A DNA stretch of 40,362 nt from Spirochaetota bacterium (GTDB lineage: Bacteria > Spirochaetota > Spirochaetia > Treponematales > UBA12059): contig JAKPMS010000146.1 of NCBI GenBank assembly GCA_029548805.1, forward strand, positions 1 through 40,362, in the 5' to 3' direction. The position numbers and the translations under genes were made by a program. Shown here piece by piece: positions 37,126 through 40,362 of the stretch; position 1 is the stretch's first letter; each line of letters opens with the position of its first letter. The notes under the pieces were generated by a model. The model did no database searches and was not told the DNA's origin. It worked only from the letters and a program-made list of their open reading frames with translations.

Positions 37126-37977
37126 ATGAAAAAACTTTTCCGGTTCGTGTTTACGGCAGGAATAATATTGTTTCTGACAGCCAATATTCTTTCCTGCTCA
37201 AAACAAAATAAAGAAACAGCAGCCGGGGTAAGGCTTATAAGCGCGGCCCATACCCAAAACTATGTACCCTACGGCTATATTGACGAAAAAGGCCAGTCTG
37301 ACGGCTTTGAAATAGCCGTTTTAAGGGCATTAGACGAGCTTTTGCCGGAATACGAGTTCCGCTTTACTGCCACTTCTGACGAAGACCTTTTTATAGGCCT
37401 TGAGACAGGGCGCTACCAGCTTGCCACAAAGGGCGCCTGGTCCACTACAGAGCGTCGCCAGAAGTATGTATTTCCGGAAAACCCCATTGCAGCAAGCATA
37501 ATAGGCATAGCCTTTAGAAGCTCGGACAGGGACAAAATTCATGACCTGGACAGTTTTGCAAAGTACAGCGGCAAGCTGGTGCCCATATCTCCGCAAAGCG
37601 CGCAGTATGCTGTAGTAAGCGATTATAACACAAAACACCCCGACCAGCCCATCAAGTTGGTCCCGTCGGATGTATTTATAATAAACGACGCATACGCATG
37701 GATACTGGAAGGCCGCTACGACGCATTTTTTGACCTTAAGCTGTCCTTTGAGCTGAACGTTCTGAACGAAAAAGGCCCCTACCACAGCCTGTCTTCCAAG
37801 CTGGCATACGCGCCGTACAAAGGCATACCTACCTGGCCGCTTTTTGCAAAAGATGAAAAAGAGCTGGCTGCTGCCTACGACAGGGCTGTTACAAAGCTCA
37901 AGGCCGATGGTAAAATAGCGGAATTATCCATCAAATATTTTGGAGAAGACGTTTTTTCCTATGCTGACAAACCATAA
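37126..37977 (+). CDS. Amino-acid ABC transporter substrate-binding lipoprotein (family 3)
   Basis: 283 aa; signal peptide with lipobox (TANILSCSKQ); family-3 SBP features YIDEKGQSDGFEIAVLRAL. Confidence 0.9.
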   Translation: MKKLFRFVFTAGIILFLTANILSCSKQNKETAAGVRLISAAHTQNYVPYGYIDEKGQSDGFEIAVLRALDELLPEYEFRFTATSDEDLFIGLETGRYQLATKGAWSTTERRQKYVFPENPIAASIIGIAFRSSDRDKIHDLDSFAKYSGKLVPISPQSAQYAVVSDYNTKHPDQPIKLVPSDVFIINDAYAWILEGRYDAFFDLKLSFELNVLNEKGPYHSLSSKLAYAPYKGIPTWPLFAKDEKELAAAYDRAVTKLKADGKIAELSIKYFGEDVFSYADKP

Positions 37978-37998
37978 TACAAAAAGCGGCGGCCCCCT

Positions 37999-38703
37999 TT
38001 GATACGCCCGTTCAGGCCGCTTTTTATCCTGGAAGTACTGCCCAGGCTTTTGGCTTACCTGCCCGTAAGCCTGGCAGTAGCCCTTGGCACCGTATTGCTT
38101 GGCACCATATTCGGCTTTTTTCTGGCCTGGGCCAAGCTTGGAAAAATCCCTTTGCTTAAAAAAGCCTCAGAACTGTACACCTGGGTGCTGCGCTGCACTC
38201 CATCCATAGTATTGCTGTTTCTTGTATACTATGGCCTGCCCGCCTTTGTAAAAAAGTTTTTTTTGCTGGACATTAGTCAGTGGCACAGGATTTTTTATGT
38301 CATCCTTACCTTTACCCTGTTTTTTGCCGCAACCATGTCGGAGCTGCTGCGCTCCGCATATCTGGCAGTGGACAGGGGCCAAAGGGAAGCAGCGCTCAGC
38401 CATGGCCTTACTGAGTTTCAGGCTTTACGGCGCATAGTATTGCCCCAGGCAGCCCTGTCCGCCCTGCCCAACTTTACCTCATCCCTTACAGCTCTGCTAA
38501 AAGAAGGCTCCCTGGCTTATACAGTGGGGCTTGTGGACCTTTTGGGCCAGACCTCTCTTATTATTGCAAGAAACTACGGAGCCTGGGCCATAGAAAGCTA
38601 TCTTGCAGCTGCCCTTATTTATTGGGCTCTTACCGTAAGCATAGAAAAGGCTTTTAGGGCGCTGGAAAAGCATTTGGCCAGATCCAGAAAGGCTTTGGCC
38701 TGA
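37999..38703 (+). CDS. Amino-acid ABC transporter permease (TTG start)
   Basis: 234 aa; RSAYLAVDRGQREAALSHGLTEFQALRRIVLPQAALSALPNF, the EAA loop of polar amino-acid permeases. Confidence 0.9.
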   Translation: MIRPFRPLFILEVLPRLLAYLPVSLAVALGTVLLGTIFGFFLAWAKLGKIPLLKKASELYTWVLRCTPSIVLLFLVYYGLPAFVKKFFLLDISQWHRIFYVILTFTLFFAATMSELLRSAYLAVDRGQREAALSHGLTEFQALRRIVLPQAALSALPNFTSSLTALLKEGSLAYTVGLVDLLGQTSLIIARNYGAWAIESYLAAALIYWALTVSIEKAFRALEKHLARSRKALA

Positions 38704-38705
38704 GC

Positions 38706-39434
38706 ATGCTTTTAAACCCGGCTTATCTTTGGCGCGTAAGCCTGCTTGCGCTTAAAGGCCTGCCCGTTACCCTTGGTCTAAGCGTGCTTAGCCTTGCTTT
38801 TTCTGTTCCTGCCGGGTTTTTTCTTGCCATGGCGGACATATACAACATAGCCTATGTAAAAAAGCTGTCCAGACTGTACATATCTTTTGCAAGGGGCACG
38901 CCCATAATCCTGCAAATTCTGCTTGTATACAGCCTTATCCCCAGCCTTTTAAACCATATATTTACCAGTATGGGCTCGGGGCTGGACATCTTTGCCATAA
39001 GCCCTTTTTTTTATGCCTTTATTGTGTTCAGCTTTAATACCACAGCCCTTATGGCCGAGCTTATACGCTCTGCCCTCTTGACTGTAGACAGGGGTCAGCT
39101 GGAAGCAGCCTTGTCCAGCGGGCTAAGCCTTAAGCAGGCTTACAGGCGCATAGTACTGCCCCAGGCCCTTGTGGCAGCCATACCCAACATGGGCAACGCA
39201 AGTGTAAACCTTATAAAATCCACATCCCTTGCCTTTCTTATGTCTGTAAGGGACGTAACAGCCATAGCCAAAATAGAGGCTGCCGCATCTTATAATTACA
39301 TAGAAGCCTATCTTGGAGTATTTGCAATTTATCTAGTTGTATGCGGCCTTGCACAAACAGCTTTTTCTCTTGCGGAAAAACGCCTTGGCAGCTATAAAAA
39401 CCAAAGCATTGCAAAAGCCGGGAGAGTGTTCTGA
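38706..39434 (+). CDS. Amino-acid ABC transporter permease
   Basis: 242 aa; ELIRSALLTVDRGQLEAALSSGLSLKQAYRRIVLPQALVAAIPNMGN. Confidence 0.92.
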   Translation: MLLNPAYLWRVSLLALKGLPVTLGLSVLSLAFSVPAGFFLAMADIYNIAYVKKLSRLYISFARGTPIILQILLVYSLIPSLLNHIFTSMGSGLDIFAISPFFYAFIVFSFNTTALMAELIRSALLTVDRGQLEAALSSGLSLKQAYRRIVLPQALVAAIPNMGNASVNLIKSTSLAFLMSVRDVTAIAKIEAAASYNYIEAYLGVFAIYLVVCGLAQTAFSLAEKRLGSYKNQSIAKAGRVF

Positions 39435-40187
39435 ATGCTCAGTATAAAAAATCTGCATAAAAGCTTTCATCACAACGAAGTGCTCAGGGGCGTGGACCTG
39501 GAAATTAGCAAGGGCGACGTGCTAAGCATAATTGGCCCATCCGGCGCCGGCAAAACCACCCTGCTGCGCTGCATAAACTTTCTGGAACGGGCAGACAGCG
39601 GTAGCATGAACTTTGACGGCCTAATGCTGGACATGCACAAGGCCAAAAGCAAGGACATACTTTGCATAAGGCGCAGAACTGCCTTTGTGTTCCAGAACTT
39701 CAACCTGTTCAACAACAAAACGGCCCTGGAAAACGTAACAGAAGGCCTTGTAATTGCGCGCGGCATGGACAAGGAAAAGGCCCACGAAATTGGCAGAAAT
39801 GCCTTGATCAAGGTAGGCCTGTCCAAGCGCATGGACTACTACCCATCCCGCCTGTCCGGCGGGCAGCAGCAGCGCGTAGCCATAGCCCGGGCCGTGGCGG
39901 TGGACCCGGACCTCATCCTCTTTGACGAACCCACCAGCGCGCTGGACCCTGAGCTTATAGACGAAATCCTGTCCATAATGCGCCAGCTTGCTGCCGAAGG
40001 CACAACCATGGCTGTAGTAACCCACGAAATGAGCTTTGCCAGGGATATTGCAAGCCGCATGCTTTTTATGGACGAAGGCCTTATTGTGGAAAGCGGCCCC
40101 CCAAAAGAGCTGTTGGCCCACCCAAAAGAAGAAAGAACCAGACTTTTTTTAAGGCGCATACACAACCATACGGGTTTAGGGAATTAG
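39435..40187 (+). CDS. Amino-acid ABC transporter ATP-binding protein
   Basis: 250 aa; GPSGAGKTTLLRCINFLE, LSGGQQQRVAIARAVAVDPDLILFDEPTSALDPEL. Confidence 0.95.
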   Translation: MLSIKNLHKSFHHNEVLRGVDLEISKGDVLSIIGPSGAGKTTLLRCINFLERADSGSMNFDGLMLDMHKAKSKDILCIRRRTAFVFQNFNLFNNKTALENVTEGLVIARGMDKEKAHEIGRNALIKVGLSKRMDYYPSRLSGGQQQRVAIARAVAVDPDLILFDEPTSALDPELIDEILSIMRQLAAEGTTMAVVTHEMSFARDIASRMLFMDEGLIVESGPPKELLAHPKEERTRLFLRRIHNHTGLGN

Positions 40188-40205
40188 TAATTAGGGGTTA
40201 GAAAA

Positions 40206-40360
40206 TAGGAATTAGCACGCTGATAAAGCGGATTTGGGCAGATAATCGCGGATTAATACTTATAAATTTTATAGGATCTATCCGCGACCATCGGCGTTCA
40301 TCCGCGTTATCCGTGTTCTAGTCTTTTAGGAATTAGCACGCTGATAAAGCGGATTTGGGC
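40206..40360. repeat. 34-bp direct repeat pair flanking a CGCGGAT/ATCCGCG-rich segment; probable dispersed intergenic repeat
   Basis: TAGGAATTAGCACGCTGATAAAGCGGATTTGGGC at 40206-40239 and 40327-40360, identical. Between them: ATCGCGGATTAAT...ATCTATCCGCGACCATCGGCGTTCATCCGCGTTATCCGTG. Confidence 0.85.
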
Positions 40361-40362
40361 GG

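Noticed and set aside
1-40362. CRISPR array, prophage or transposase
   Set aside because: No regularly spaced repeats and no phage or transposase-like proteins in the ORF translations.

Overview
The window looks like chromosomal DNA from an anaerobic, probably spirochaete/Treponema-like bacterium (inferred from gene content and style, not proven). The clearest locus is a selenocysteine-dependent glycine reductase cluster, grdX-trxB-trxA-grdE-grdA-grdB-grdC-grdD (2189-9981). The ORF track splits grdA and grdB at in-frame UGA codons, at 5346-5348 and 6926-6928, and both belong to full-length selenoprotein genes. Left of it, on the minus strand, are a solute-binding protein gene and a truncated ABC ATPase gene. 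To the right are: a chemotaxis receptor; a ketopantoate-reductase-like gene; a PAS/sigma-54 activator next to a CitM-type transporter and an AtuA/AtuA-C catabolic pair, with a convincing -24/-12 promoter and upstream palindromes; alaX; a lipoprotein; smc; an HTH-EIIA fusion; recX-rpsI-rplM; an RNase II-type gene; a degenerate nucleotide-cyclase/tandem-2TM protein; tRNA-Arg(CCU); a MATE transporter; a dicarboxylate symporter; a stand-alone EIIA; groES; ftsH; and a polar amino-acid ABC transporter with an unusual double inverted-repeat leader. The right end holds a direct repeat that looks like part of a dispersed intergenic element. No CRISPR array, transposase or phage genes were seen. The best candidates for under-described biology are the sigma-54/CitM/AtuA module, the pseudo-cyclase/2TM protein, the paired-hairpin leader at 37049-37104, and the long perfect hairpins next to the grd operon.
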